The notes under the pieces were generated by a model. It saw only the letters and a list, made by a program, of their open reading frames with translations, was not told where the DNA came from and ran no database searches. Source: Odiellus spinosus (Eukaryota; Arthropoda; Arachnida; Opiliones; Phalangiidae). From it: a stretch of DNA of 64,000 bases. The number at the start of each line of letters is the position of its first letter. Position 1 is the stretch's first letter. The position numbers and the translations under genes are program-made. The stretch lies in contig OY987228.1 of the NCBI GenBank assembly GCA_963920705.1, positions 12,631,187-12,695,186 of the forward strand, written 5' to 3'. Shown in pieces: positions 37,071 through 50,179 of this stretch.

Positions 37071-37556
37071 ACGGCCATTTTAAGATGGGGGTCATATTTG
37101 GAATTTTGCTCGATTTCTATCATTGGCGGAATAACCTTTAACGAGTGGCTCATGTCAATTTTATTATTTTAAATTAATCTATGGAATGTCTTCTTTCTAA
37201 TGGTACTATCGGTTTACTGCTAGGAGATAGTAGAAAAAGGTTACGGCCATTTTATTTTTGGTCTTTTTTTAGGAAATTTTGCTTTATTTCAATTAGTGGC
37301 GATGCATCTTTTACTAGTGGCGAGGCAGGATTTTACTATTTTAAAACAATCTAGGGAATGTCTACTTTCTAATGGTGCAATCGGTTTATGCCTTGGTAAT
37401 ATAGAGAAAAGTTACGGCCATTTTAAGATAGGGGTCATATTTGGATTTTTACTCGATTTCTATCATTTGCGGAATAACCTTTAACGAGTGGCTCATGTGA
37501 ATTATATTATTTTAAATTAATATATGGAATGTCTTCTTTCTAATGGTACTATCGGT
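37071..37556. repeat. ~171-bp tandem repeat in A-B-A' order
   Basis: ACGGCCATTTT recurs at 37071, 37243 and 37414 (spacings 172 and 171 bp). Units 1 and 3 are near-identical over ~140 bp (for example TAACCTTTAACGAGTGGCTC in both), whereas unit 2 between them has drifted strongly but keeps the frame (AGTGGCGA, TATTTTAAA, GGAATGTCT(A/T)CTTTCTAATGG). The third unit is cut short at about 37556. Sequence before 37071 (GAATTATAGGAAAATAT...) resembles the end of a preceding unit. Open frames inside are incidental. Confidence 0.9.
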
Positions 37557-39104
37557 TCCGTTATTCTTAGCTGAAATGCATAGAAGTGGCTTATAGAGCT
37601 TAATATTTAATTTTCGAGCAATATGGCCACGTGACTTTAAATATATAGCGGGAATGTAAACTGACAGATTATTGAAAACACTCAAAATCCACTTAGTATT
37701 AATAACGCATTTCAAACGTCCTCAAAACAAAGTAACATAAAATTGCCGCAAAAATTGGAGTGCATTACAAAATTTCTTTAACCCCTTTTTTTCTTTCTTT
37801 TTGGGGGTATACACTCATTCTTCTAGAGAGAGAAGCGCAGCGTTCGAGGAAAGAAGCTCGCGGAGAAAGAAGAAAAAGATGAAGCAAAGTTTACTTTACT
37901 TTGAAAAGAAGACGAATAAGAAAGATGACCAAGACGACAGAAAAACTACCAAAAGATTTTTTCCTATCTAGGGATTTTTTTTTTTCTGGTTCCAGAGTGG
38001 ACCCAAGGTTCTTTTCTTCGACCCCACGCAGGATACGAAGCAATTGAGGCCAATGTAGGCTAGATTGCTCGAAAAGGCCGTTCTTGTAGGGGGATAGTTA
38101 ATGGTCTCGCGCCGCAACCTTGCCTGTCGCGTCCGGAGAAGTCCAAAAGACCAAAAGAAGAAGATTCACCCTCCACCCCGCAACGAAAAAGAGGAACGTA
38201 AGATTTTCCAGAGAGGGCGGGAGCCCCTTTACTAAAGAAAAGGGTAGGGGGTTTGTGGGGCATCGTTTCCTCCCCCTTTCTCCTTAGTTCCCAAAGAAAA
38301 GGGTGGATTGGATAAACGTACAAAAATTTGGAGCATCGATTCAAAGGGATCTTCTATATCATCACCCCGGAGCCAAGCTATAAGTCTTCCAGTTTTTAGG
38401 AGACAAATTTATGGTTGCCAAAAAATACCCCGACTTTTTTAAGGTTCGTTCGTTCCTTAGATTTTTCTTTATTTTTTATTTTAGAGATGAAAAAAAAAAA
38501 AAAGGATGAAAATACATAAAGAAGGGCCGGTAGCGGAATCATAATCAGACATAGCTCATCTTTCCGCTTAAACCATTCGTCTTTCTATAAACCCCTATCC
38601 CTATTCTAAAGTTAAAAAAGAAGAAATATATATATATATTTCTTTTACCGATTTCTTGCCATTTTTCAGCTCCGAATCATTACTCACTTCATACCGAGTC
38701 TTATATAGGCTCGGGTTCATGTTGTTTTCTCTAATAACCCGTAGAAGAAGAAGAAACGTACGTAAGATGAAAAAAATCCGCACTAAATTATGCGGCTAAG
38801 TCCTATCCAAACATAGAAAAAAAATGTTCTACCTCGTGATTAATTACTTGACATTTATCTTCATAAAGGGGAAAGACACCTTATTTTAAAACAGTAGGCT
38901 TCCGGAGAATAAGGATTTTTTTTCTTTTCGGATTGGACTTAGCTTGTCACATATTTTATCGCTCGTACGCGGTAACGGAAACCAAACTTTGTGTTGTCTC
39001 CATACCTTACTATATACTTTATAGCAGCTAGGCTTTTAGTATAATCAGGATAAGAAACCTTATTTAAAAGAAGTATGAAAGCGTACGTTAAAAGCGCGTG
39101 TCGC
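37557..39104. other. Gene-free interval with purine-rich tract
   Basis: A purine-rich stretch (about 37825-37935) is followed by ordinary AT-rich DNA with a GC-richer patch near 38090-38290. A 94-codon minus frame there (38344 to 38060) has no recognisable domain. Confidence 0.45.
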
Positions 39105-39230
39105 GAATATTTTACGAAGCCAAGGGTCGGGAGTCTTTTGATTAGTCGGAGGTTCTCCTTTTAAATGAGTGCCAAAATGTCAATCCGATTTTTTTTTTGC
39201 ACAATTCAAAGACAATTCCCGAATGTAAAT
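39105..39230 (+). repeat. Dispersed repeat F, copy 2
   Basis: TTTTACGAAGCCAAGGGTCG, then GGAGTCTTTTGATTAGTCGG and AGGTTC; the copy at 59405 keeps TTTTTACTAAGCCATAAGTA and GGGAGTCTTTTGATTGGCCG in the same positions. Confidence 0.6.
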
Positions 39231-42200
39231 CATTTGATATTCTTCTTCACCCTCTCTTTAACAAGGTACTAGATAGATACAAACATTTTCGAACCCTATA
39301 AAACAACTCTTTTTTTTTGGTGGAAAAAACCATCAAAAACGATGTTTTGTAATTGTTAAGAATTCTTCGTTTAAGAAACGCTTCATTAAGTAAATTAAAA
39401 CACCGAAACTTTCTGAGGGTGACGAAATTACCCCATGGACCCCAAAAGTTATATCACCCCTAAAACAACTGAGGTTCCACTCTCTTGATTTTGAACACAC
39501 TGCATCATGCATGGTAACGCAAAATAAACCTTAACCAAAAAAGGCGTTTTCATTGGATAAACTATATAATACGTTTTTTTTAAACCATTTTTCATCGGAA
39601 TATAAAATATATATAAAAAAAAATTCCAACTTTCTTTCACAAGTTTTGGGAGCACGAGAGGTGAAGTGTCAAAATCACGGCGTGGTCTTCTCCAAACGCA
39701 ACGCCCCCCGTTCCAAACTAAGATGATAAATTAACTTTTCGGCGGCTCCTTCCTCCTGGTCTTTGTGATAACCAGTGTTCTTTTCTAACTTTCCTTAATT
39801 AGGCTAAGGCAACCCCCTTTTTCCATCCTTTCCCCCTCTATTTCTTATAGAAGTTTTAAGGAAAACCCGCACTGGGACCTAAAATTTTATCCACTACGAG
39901 TTTCAGAATAGAGTCGATGGTACATGTGGGTTTATTCAACCCTCACTTCATCTAAGATGATTTCATTCTACAGACTAATTCATCCATGGGACAAACATTA
40001 ATACAGCTAGAACTAACAAATTGGTTAAGCCTTGGCTTTATCACGATTTTACAATACATATTCTTTAACAAGGTTTCGTTCAAGGTTTGATTCATGACGA
40101 ATTCACACATTTGTGTAAAGGCACAAATGTGTGAATTTTTAAGCCTCGGAATGGCGGATTTCACAACTCATCTAATGTTGTTCATTCGGTTAAATTGCCT
40201 GAACAAAGTTTGCGATTTATCCATCGGGCAAAACAGAATACCGATTTAGGCACGATGGATGATTTTTTTAACATACTGTTTATAGTCATTTCCTTTAGTT
40301 TCTTCATTGCTATAATATTATTTCATTCAGTTTAGCCTCTTGTACTTATGCTATGGAGAAGAAAGCGCCAAGTTTCTAGCTAACGTAACAGCTTGCTATT
40401 GCTAATGATGCCACAAAAAAGACATTAAGGGGCTGCGGAATTCATGGCTCCCAAAACTTTTCCAAATATATATGTTTTTGAATATGGGGGAAGAAGTAAG
40501 TATATAAGAAAGAGAGCTAGAGTTTTTTTCGAAGCACTAAAAGGAACAATGAAATATACTGGCGTTTCGGATTAATTAGTCCAAAATTGCCAACCTAGTT
40601 AGCCTTAGGTTTCCCGCCTTAAATGTTAACTGGGTCCGTTATTGGGGAATCGATTTATTGGTAACGAATTTTAAAAGATCTTTTTTACCTCGTCTATTCG
40701 TTGGCGGTATTCGTATAAAGTTCACGCAGGGGCCGGTCGGGGTTAGAAGAAATTTTAGCTAGATTAATTTTTATTTTAACTTAGAAGTAATCAGTAAAAA
40801 AGATGAAGGGGTAAACGTGGAGAAAGGATTGAGAGAGTTATATAGTCACAAACTGTTTGAGATTACAGCAAGTTGAAATACAATTTCAAGCCAACTCAAT
40901 CACTCGGGTCTCTTAGAAATTGCAGGAAGCCATAGCTTCGTATTTACTGAAATTTCGAACTGTTTAGATTAGGGATGGAAGAGTGAAGAAAAAAAATCCA
41001 TTATTCTTTCACTGCTTTCCAAGTTTTCCAAATGAAAGGGGAAAGAAAACGGGCCACGCCATTAATCATTTACACCCAATATTCAACGAACCTCTTGGAA
41101 AAAGCTCCGCCAACAGTTTTTTCTTTTATTTTTTAACAGGGAGGGGGCGAGAAGGGGTCACGCTTTTGGTAAATTAAATCCCAATAGTTTTCGCCAGAAA
41201 ATAAAAAGAAAGTGACGCCCTTGTAAGCACCGCGGGATACGTAGCGCAATCAGATATACAATATCAATCAAATCACAAATTTTCACCATGTGGGTTAGCC
41301 AATCGGGTACTAACCTTATTACGTCACCCCATCTAGTAAACACTCGCCTTAAAAAGTATATTTCATGATAAATGTTTCACCAAAAATATTTTCTCCCAGG
41401 TTCAAAACAATTACTCAATAAATCCCCTAAATTATCAATTATACGTGCTTCAAAACAAGGCAGAGACCACGATGTTTACCACCACAGCTTTAAAAAAGTA
41501 TCTCGTGTTTAACAATTCCATACAAAGTAGTTTTAAAGTATATTTAAACGCAAGCCTATACACTCTAACCTTCTTTATCACCTTCAAAATAATCTCCCCT
41601 CAATTTCTGGACCACTAGACACGTGCCCTCGTTCGCAGTTCATTTTAAAATATTTTTTTTTTTTTTTTCATTCAAAACACTACTAAAATCAAAAGAGGGG
41701 TCATAACGGTTTTAAAATAGTATTTTTTATCCCGGGTTTCGGCACCACTAGACACTCGAGATTATCTCGCTTGAAAAGCGACGATACATCAAGACAGTGG
41801 GGTTTGCCCTTTTCAACAAAGGCAACGGGCGATAGATATATTACAACGATGGCGATTTATACCCTGGACCAAGGCGCCGCGAGGGGGATCAAATAGACCA
41901 ATAGATGGACACTCAATTTCACAGAAGGAGGGTGCGTGGTTCGAGTCGACTATTTCCCGTGTAGTTTTCCATTCCCATATAGTGTTGAATTTGATGGGGG
42001 CACCCCCGCGACGCCTTAAACTCAATTTTAAAACCATGAAAATGCTTCCCTCGGAAAAACCGCATCTATTTTTATAGAAACGCGTGGGTCAGGGGAGATT
42101 TTAATGGTCCAGAGAAGAGAGAGTAGGAGAGTGAATCGTTTTATAGCGTATATATAGCCGAGCATCGTTCAACTGGTCATCCTAAAATACTGGTCAAAGT

Positions 42201-43111
42201 GCGCGAGAGAAGGCAAAACTCTAGGAAAGAAAAAGGCTGTTCCATTCTTATAAACCCACCCATAACTCTCCACCCCGATTTGAGAAAATTATATATAGTT
42301 CACTCAAGTTTCCCGCTGGTTAAAAATAGCCATATAGATTCGAGTTATAAATCAACCAATGACCTCGCTTTTACATCTTGACTGACCTTTTTTCCTAAGA
42401 AAGGGTTGTAAGATATGATTTTAATAATTTTAGAAATTGACCAATTGGATACGCTACAACATACAGACACTCCCTACTACGCGGTTTAGTATAGTCGTCC
42501 AGTAAGGATAAAGCCTGCAATACGCCTACTATGAAACGGTTTAAATTATGCTGATGTACTTATTGTATTATAGTGATATAAATTCTGTCTGTCCGTTGAA
42601 TATCTTTCTAATCTTAAACGGAAACAGAGTGAAAAAATAAATAAAAATACCCAAGTAATTGCGCGGGCATATCAAGCCTCGATATCATTAGTCAAAAACC
42701 AGTTTCCCTTAAGCCACGGTAATGTTTTCTTATTTTGGGCCCAAAAGAGGAATGCAATATCTTATTAATAGTAATTAATCACTAAAAGCTCGACTTCTAG
42801 CGGGCGGCGGAAAGAAATTGGGAAGGCAATATTCGGAAAATACTTATTACCCAAATGATATATGAGGAATCAAAAAAGCTAAGCCTCGTTATGTCACTGT
42901 ATCAAATAAGACTGCGTGGAAACCACTAATTTTCTAGCTCAATGCGTTTGGAACTGGGTTTAAAGAAAAAAAGGTTTTTGTCTTAAGCTCGGGGCTTGGA
43001 ATGAAATTAACATGAACACGTCACGCAACGTCGAATAGAACAATAGTATAGTTAGAGACCTAGCGTGAGTAGCAAAAGATTGCGCAGATGTTCACAGCAT
43101 CTATTGAAATA

Positions 43112-43114
<3 letters not shown>
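39231..43114. other. Gene-free interval
   Basis: AT-rich with T(18) near 41650 and a CpG-richer patch at about 41760-42120. A GTGGTTCGAGTCGAC word at 41938 resembles a tRNA B box but no tRNA folds around it. A GGGGG-CA-CCCCC microhairpin lies at about 41996-42007. Confidence 0.5.
40100..40137. other. Hairpin with perfect 16-bp arms and 6-nt loop
   Basis: AATTCACACATTTGTG, loop TAAAGG, CACAAATGTGTGAATT. All 16 pairs match. The stem does not continue cleanly outward (only a separate GGTTT/AAGCC wobble helix after an unequal internal loop), so it is short for an animal microRNA precursor. Confidence 0.8.

Positions 43115-43141
<27 letters not shown>
43115..43141. repeat. (AAT)9 microsatellite
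   Basis: Nine uninterrupted AAT trinucleotides. Confidence 0.95.
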
Positions 43142-43142
<1 letters not shown>

Positions 43143-43865
43143 TACAAGAGAAGCAAAAGGAAGCTGGAATGCTACAAGGTATGACTGTTGGAGAATAGCA
43201 ATTAAACTACAGTATCGCTACTGAAATAACAAATATCTACTTTTCTTCGATGAGAGTTTATTATCGCGTATCATTACGCCGAAGTATCATTAATAGATAT
43301 ATTTTTCAGTTGAAAGTAACTTATTTAGTTCATTCTACATCCTGATTGGTCCAAGCCCGCGGGTATAAAGAAAACAGACGGGTATTTCTTGAGAACAATG
43401 ATTGTACAATTCACGCACTTCATTACGCGAAGAAATTACGCCAAATTATGAATAATGTATCTTTACATAAGCCGTCGTCAATGTCATTTGTCTTAAAATC
43501 ACGCACCCTTGCCCTTGAAAATACATTTATTTTTCTTGTTAAATATTTTTCATACTGAGAAAAAAACTGGTTTATCCGGTAAGAAGTAACCGGCCATTCA
43601 CAGCGTGCTCCTAAGATGATGGGGGCTTAATTCGTGCGAAGGCAAAGAAATAGATAATTTATCTAACAAGCCCTCTTTGCGATTTTATTTAGTCAACCAT
43701 GCAAGAGAGGCACGCACCGCGGCTGCATGGCTGCAGTCTTTTAAAGTGGTAATGAAATGAGAAAAACGAGATAAATTATAGAATAATAATTAAATATTAA
43801 AATAATTAGTATGTACACGCACAGTGGTGCATGAGCGTCAATTTTGTTCCAACCCAGATCATTTG

Positions 43866-43960
43866 GCCCGCACTGTTTGCCGTTAGAGGACGCTTATGAA
43901 ATATAGCTTTTGTTATTCATCTTTATCTATGAATATATGGATCATTGTTAATGGTCCTAG
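43866..43960 (+). mobile_element. Repeat family B fragment
   Basis: CCCGCACTGTTTGCCGTTAG, GAGGACGCTTATGAAATA, TTTTGTTATTCATCTTTATC and the terminus ATCATTGTTAATGGTCCTAG. This is the best single-orientation copy of the family's outer half. The short frame 43896-44114 running across it is not a gene. Confidence 0.7.
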
Positions 43961-46426
43961 ATATAACAATACTTCACTAAATTTATTTCGCGGAGGCTAT
44001 ATAGGGATAGAAATATCTCTAGATTTTGTAAAATTTAAACTTGATTTAAGTGAATGTTTTTCTCATTTTATTGCGCCTTTAAAGAACGTTCATTATATCG
44101 ATCATCTAACGTAATAACGTTGCGGGGACCTCACTCGCCAAGAATCGTCGATTAGACATGTCAAATACTATAGACGGCCTACATTTTTCCCCGCCCTCCC
44201 TCTCTATGGGGCTCGCGAGCTAGTTTCTCATTCGTCATTGTCACAAAATTTCTATGATAGAATCGCTTCGAGAGGAAGAAAAAAAAATGGATTTTTCGGC
44301 CCATGCCTAGTATCAATCTGTCAAAGACCGTGCCGAAAGTGAAAAATGAAATCAAAAAAGTTTAATTTAAAACTCAGTGTGAAGCTAAAGAATTATTTTC
44401 GAGGTGGAGTGGAGAAGAAAAAGGTAGTCGGAATCAATTCGATTTTGCAGTAGGTGCAATCCTAGGTTATCCTTAAATTTCTCGGATAACAATTCACCTA
44501 ATTTGAAGGAGTCCTCAACCTTGTAAGTGCTGAGCACTGGAACTAATTCTGACCATTATAGTGGGCGGGTTTGGAAAACGAGGGATTGCACGATGGGGCC
44601 AACTATAGGGAGGAGGTAAATGTACCATCATGCATTTCGAAAGGTGATGATGTGAGTAATACTGTGACGGGGAAAGCTACACTTAAGTTATTGAACACTT
44701 GAACTGTACATTTGTTCAAGATAATTTGCAATACGGTAAGAGTTATCGCGGATTAATACGCGACACTAAACCTTATAGGAATGAAAGTAGTTATTACTAA
44801 TTGATCTTGAATAAGAAGCATATTATATAAGTTCAAAATTAAGGAGAATCTCTCTTTAAACATCGCTGCATCAAGAGGTGAAAACGGTTTGCCTGAAAGG
44901 TCAAATCTCTTTGACCTTTCAAAGAAATTATTTGGGGTACATTTCAGGATGTTTTGGTATTAGGCTTAACGACTTGTTGAGTAACTAAGGTGAAAAGAAC
45001 CGAAATACAACTTTTAGAGGTGGTTAGAGAGAGACCTCTATATTGAACCTTGTGTATTAATTTTTTTAATATCTTCATTCAATTATAAAATTATGACGGT
45101 AAGATAAATTTAAATTCAAATGAAAGTAAAATATCAAATTAAGTTTCATTAACACATTTAACTTCCAAATATCAATAAACAATTATAGAAAAGTTCATTG
45201 TAACTTGTCTAGATACTACACCCTTGTTCCAAGGGAAATTGAATATTAAGTGAATAAATTCGCCTTTGCGTTTACCATTACGCTTGAAGGTAATGTTTTA
45301 AAAATACAAAACCAATTATAAAAATTCAAAAAATATATTTAAAAATTTGTCACGTGTAACAAGAGGCTATTAATTTTCACGTTCGGGTTTGACTTTTCCA
45401 AAAGATTAATTTTTGCGCGACTGCGCCCAAAATAAGAGTGTTTCTAAAGGTAAGAGAAAACTTTATACCTTTAAATCTTTCTAAAATTCGTCTGATAGTG
45501 ACAGGACTCACAGGAGAAAAAACACACCCTAGACTTAAATTCTCTAAAAATCAAGCACAGTATTTAAAAATTCCCCAACCACGAACCCTCTCTCTCTCGT
45601 TGTCTTTTTCCCCCACAATCCAAACAGTCAAGAGAAATTTGAAAGAACTGATTGAAATTTGACAAAATATTTATACGAAAACGTCGCAAATCGAGGCGTA
45701 ACCGTTTGGGTCTCAAAACTTTACCGGGCCATTTAAAATGGACATAAAAGGAAAATTTCCAATCCAGATGTTTGGCAACAAAAATATGATCATTAATTAA
45801 AAGCTCGCTCGCCACGGGTAAACGTAAACTGAAAATTCGTACAGCTCTTCAGAATCTAGAAATATACACAAAGCTAGAGTTGTACTCTTCTCTTTCGGAC
45901 CGTTTTGTTCACTGGTTCGGAAGCCCGCTGCGTTTATTAAAACGATTTAGTGGAAAGACACAGGGTACTGTCGGTGACATTACCCCCGAAAAGGACTCTT
46001 TGCTTTCTCTCTCAATTGTCACCCCCCTCCCTCCCCGTTTATTTTGCTGATTAATTTCGCTCCTTTTCTGGGGGTTAACAGAGTTCGATTATTTTCCAGA
46101 AACTACAGCTCTCTATACGTGCGTGTGTGTGTTAAAATTTAATTTGTTTTTCGTTCATTATTTTCAGGAAATGAAAACTAACGGGAATGAGCAACGTGTT
46201 GGGAAGATTTTAAATTAACAGTATTGCACTGATTTGGGGAATTAGTCTTAGTAATTGTACATTAGAAAATTTAGTGACGTACATAGTTGGTGAATTTCAT
46301 ATATAAACTTATTGAATTTTCCAGCATTAAAAGTTTAATTAAATTACAACTTTAAATCAACAAAAATTAAATATAATATATATTGAACTTATTGCCTTTA
46401 CTGTATTTCGATTCAAAACTTTACAA
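43961..46426. other. Gene-free interval
   Basis: AT-rich with GC patches at about 44180-44220 and 44540-44620, and CT tracts at about 45585-45615 and 46010-46040. Contains the AAAGGTCA inverted pair at 44894. No gene recognised. Confidence 0.5.
44894..44921. promoter_or_regulatory. Inverted pair of AAAGGTCA sites (12-bp arm hairpin)
   Basis: TGAAAGGTCAAA, spacer TCTC, TTTGACCTTTCA: a perfect 12-bp inverted repeat. Each arm holds AAAGGTCA, which is the monomer response element of NR4A-type receptors (HR38 in insects); the AGGTCA half-sites are 8 bp apart, pointing inward. The pairing is seen directly; binding is inference, and no target gene is visible. Confidence 0.4.
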
Positions 46427-46591
46427 CTTATTGGTTCTCTTGTACTGACATTGCTGACGTGAGTGACTAAAAAGATATTTGGATGCCCTGGTTATAACCC
46501 AGTTTTGTCTAAGTAAAATAAGACACCCTCTATGCCACCCCCTACCATAGAAGGTGGTCGTGAACTATGACGAACACCCACTAAAGCCTCG
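46427..46591 (+). repeat. Dispersed repeat D, copy 2
   Basis: Partner of 13347-13518. Retains CTTATTGGTTCTCTTGTACT, GACATTGCTGACGTGAG, GCCCTGGTTA and CATAGAAGGTGGTCGTGAAC. Confidence 0.65.
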
Positions 46592-47075
46592 TCTATTTTT
46601 GAATTCCTTGTGGTATCAAATCCTTATGAGAAATCTATGTTTTCAGGATATAAAAAAATATATTTCGGATTCCAGCCTAATTATTTTAGCCATCGATTTA
46701 CTTTGATATATTGTGATTCAATACGTAAACCTCGAAGATTAATGACTTAAAACGTGCATATGAAAGTTAAGATAGTCGAGGAATTTTCTTTCATCGCCGA
46801 TAAGGGCCAAAATTTACGATTTATATTACTAAACGACTCGAAACCAAAATTACCAATACTTCATTTAGAAGAGACATTTTACAGCCGACAAAGATGGATA
46901 ACTATTTCTTATCAAATTAATGTCCGGATGTCTAATCTCAAAACTGCAGCCGCAGTTGGAAAGGCCATAAATTTAAGTTCAGCTATATAATAAATTGATA
47001 GTTTCGATATTTGCTATATTCGAAATAAAAACAATTTGGAGATGCTATTAACACGGGCTTCAATAAAAAACTGTG

Positions 47076-47180
47076 CACTGATTAAGCGATTACCTAAATA
47101 ATTACAGCCTTTGGTAATGATAAATACGTACTCAGTTACGCAATCATTTTAGTACTGTCAAAGCTACAGGATTGTAAATC
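47076..47180 (+). repeat. Dispersed repeat G, copy 2
   Basis: CACTGATTAAGCG, GCCTTTGGTAATGA, CAGTTACGCAATCATTTTAG, TACTGTCAAAGCTACAGG, in the order seen at 16358-16420 with about 35 bp extra. Confidence 0.5.
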
Positions 47181-47258
47181 GACTTCGCACATGACCTATT
47201 AAAGTCAACTTTTACCACTGGGAGGGGCTAGGAAGTGATGACCCCAATTTGCGCGCGC

Positions 47259-47318
47259 ATTGGTTGGAAAAACGTCACTGTTATATAGATTGGTTGGGGA
47301 AACGTCATTGTTATATAG
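47259..47318. repeat. 30-bp direct duplication
   Basis: Two adjacent units, each containing ATTGGTTGG, AAACGTCA(C/T)TG and TTATATAG, with two or three differences between them. Confidence 0.85.
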
Positions 47319-50179
47319 TTTCTGTGAAATTCCGACGCTTATCAGAAAACGCAGATTTTTGACCAAAATTCAAGATCGTATACTAACACAAATACATTCA
47401 AATAATTTTCACAAGAATTGGGATTTAGTGTCATTTTCCAACCAAGGTTGGTGTCATCACCATAGCAAAAAGGTAATTTTTAAGAACCTTGGTTACGTGG
47501 ATTCATAAGAGTAAATTATAAAAATATATTCTTAAGGTCTATACTTAAAAAAATATATTAAAAAATATTCAAATTCAACTTCTAATGCTAGCGTTCTTCC
47601 GGGTCAGAAAACAATTTAATTTTCTGTTTGTTAAAAGATGAAAATAGAAGAAACAGATATGACAGGACCACAATTTAGACCGGGGAAAACAAATTAACCC
47701 ACTTTGTTTTTTCTTCTCCAAACTGAAATACAAATACTTTTTTTTAAGATAAAGATGGAAAAGAAAAAAAGAAAGAAAATAACTGGAGACTAAAATCTTT
47801 GTCGAATATAGAAATTGTTCCACAGACTTTTTTAAGGAAAAAAAATAAGATTTTGGCATTTTGCCCGTGTACTTTTAGTACAACTGGATATATATCATTA
47901 AGAAAAAGAGAGGAGACAGGATTTTTTTCATGGAAGGATAAACTTTTGAAAACGATTTCGTAAGAATCAAACTTTAATTCAAGGTAAGATTCAAAGTTTT
48001 CACAATTCTTTTCCTTAAAATTGATAAAAACACCTATTTGTTTTTCTTAAGTTATAGAATAAATGTAAAAAAAATCAAATCAACCTTGAAATTAAATTGT
48101 AGAAATAAAATATGAAAAATATTTACTAATTATTCCACGAAGAAATATTTTAACTGCAAATTTGAGTAGTAATAAAAGCTGTTTCAAGATTTCACCGAGA
48201 TTTTGAGACATTACAGTTTTGTTGGTATATAATTTTCGGTCAAAGCAGCTCAATTTAGTTCCTTTAAATAATTATATAATTACTAATCAAAAACTGATAC
48301 TCATCTAACCTATCAGAATAAAGACGTATTTAATTTTTGATAAAAGGGGGGATGAAAAGCGCGGAACTTCGATATACGTGTCTTCGGGGCAAATTCAAAT
48401 TAACCTTTAACCTCTATCAATATTCATTAAATCACGAATAATTAAATTTATAGTCTGGGCAAGAACAAAAGTTGAAAAGTAGTAGAAGCTTCGATTCTTT
48501 AATATATTCAACGCTCGAACCTCTCGAGAAATCAATTAGTTTAACCTATTTAAAACTTTGTTTATATAAAGACAATTGATAAGCCTAACATTAAGAAAAC
48601 CAAAAGAATTCCATTAGAATATCCCTTTAGAGTTTTAGATAAAATCGTATAGAACGTTATAAAGGGGTCTATGGGGGAAATAGTGGATATGGCTCAGTAC
48701 GAGAAAAGTCGCATTTGATATCTGTCGCTTCAGGCTTTTGGAAATAGAAATGATGTATCAAAAAGAACTCAACATAAACTACTTTTTTTTCTAAGGTGTT
48801 TAACGTTGGGTATACATCCGTCTTAGGTTTGAAACCTTATCCCAACTAATCTTTAACAGAAGTATATGAGGCAACCGGAAGCTTAGAATCCCCGTAAGTC
48901 TATATATATAAGAAGCCAAAAGATATCGGATGACCCCCAGAGCGCGCGCGAACTGCAGCAAAGCAACGTGATTGGACAATGGGGATAAATTCGTCAAATG
49001 GAAAACGGGGTCAAACTCTTGAGGAACGACTGGGTGCAACTGAAAGGGATATTTATCCGCGCACCAAAGAAAAGAAAAAGAAAAATTATACCCATAGCGA
49101 GTATGAAAAGGTATAATGCGGAATGATACACGATGTTAAAAACCATAGAGAAAGAAATAGTTCGGTGTTAATTCCGAATGAGTATATAGATAAGAAGGAA
49201 AAACATACAAAGACTATCATTAAAATGAGATAACCCAGGGAGGTCTTATTTTTAGATATAAAACAACTTCTTTTATAAACTACTAGTGTAGTATCGAGTT
49301 TTTGATAGAGGTTTCATATTTGTATTGATAATATATTACTGGAAATAAACTATATAACAGTTAGCTAAGAAATTAATGACATATTTGTCGTTCGATACGA
49401 ACTGGCTCCAAGGTATAAAAGTTAAATTTAAAATTTCAATCGGATACAAAGCTAAATTTCGTTTATATGGCAAAGATTTGGATTTAACTGGAACAGTTTG
49501 TGTTAATTAGAATCGTATAGGCATCTCGTATTGGCAGTACGCGTAAAGCTAAGATTTCTTTATTTCTAATTATCAACAAATAAGATTAATGATGACCTTT
49601 AGTTTTAATCACGCTGTCAACTAAAGGGGAATGGACTTAAGGTTTCAACATGTTGCAAAACCAAACTGAACGCTTATACAACGTAGAGTACACGCAGTTG
49701 ACAAGTCTTATCTCGCTGCATGTCATTTTTGGTTTTCCCTTTTTCTATCAAATGGATATCCTAGATTAGTTTTCAACACTTAAAAAGCCACGTACTGTAT
49801 TTGAAAGTTATAAATTTAAATTATACAGATATATAAACGAGTATAATATTGCGCGCGATGAAAACTTGGAACTGATTAGGGCAATTTATTTAAAAGCTTA
49901 GTAGATTTTAATTCGAGATTAAACGAAAGGTTTTATAGAAGGTTTTGATAATCGAGTATTGGGTGGGCTTTTTTTTATTAAAAATCCCCAAGGCAACGTC
50001 ACTCAAACTATTAAATTTTAAAGTGAGGATGTCATCATTTTTTCGAGTGCCAATGAATTATAATTTGTTTTATCATACTATTAAACTACCATATATAAAA
50101 TTAAAATTATATAAATCTGAATTGACACGTTCACAAGAAACTTCAAAATTAAAATGGCAGGTAATTGTTTTTTGAAATA

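Larger units (their letters stand above)
46592..50179. other. Gene-free interval with small duplications
   Basis: Contains repeat G copy 2 (47076) and a 30-bp direct duplication (47259). A frame at 46754-46990 has no recognised domain. The rest is AT-rich without further structure that I can support. Confidence 0.5.

Noticed and set aside
41890..41960. tRNA B-box-like GGTTCGAGTCGAC
   Set aside because: No cloverleaf could be drawn; acceptor ends do not pair.
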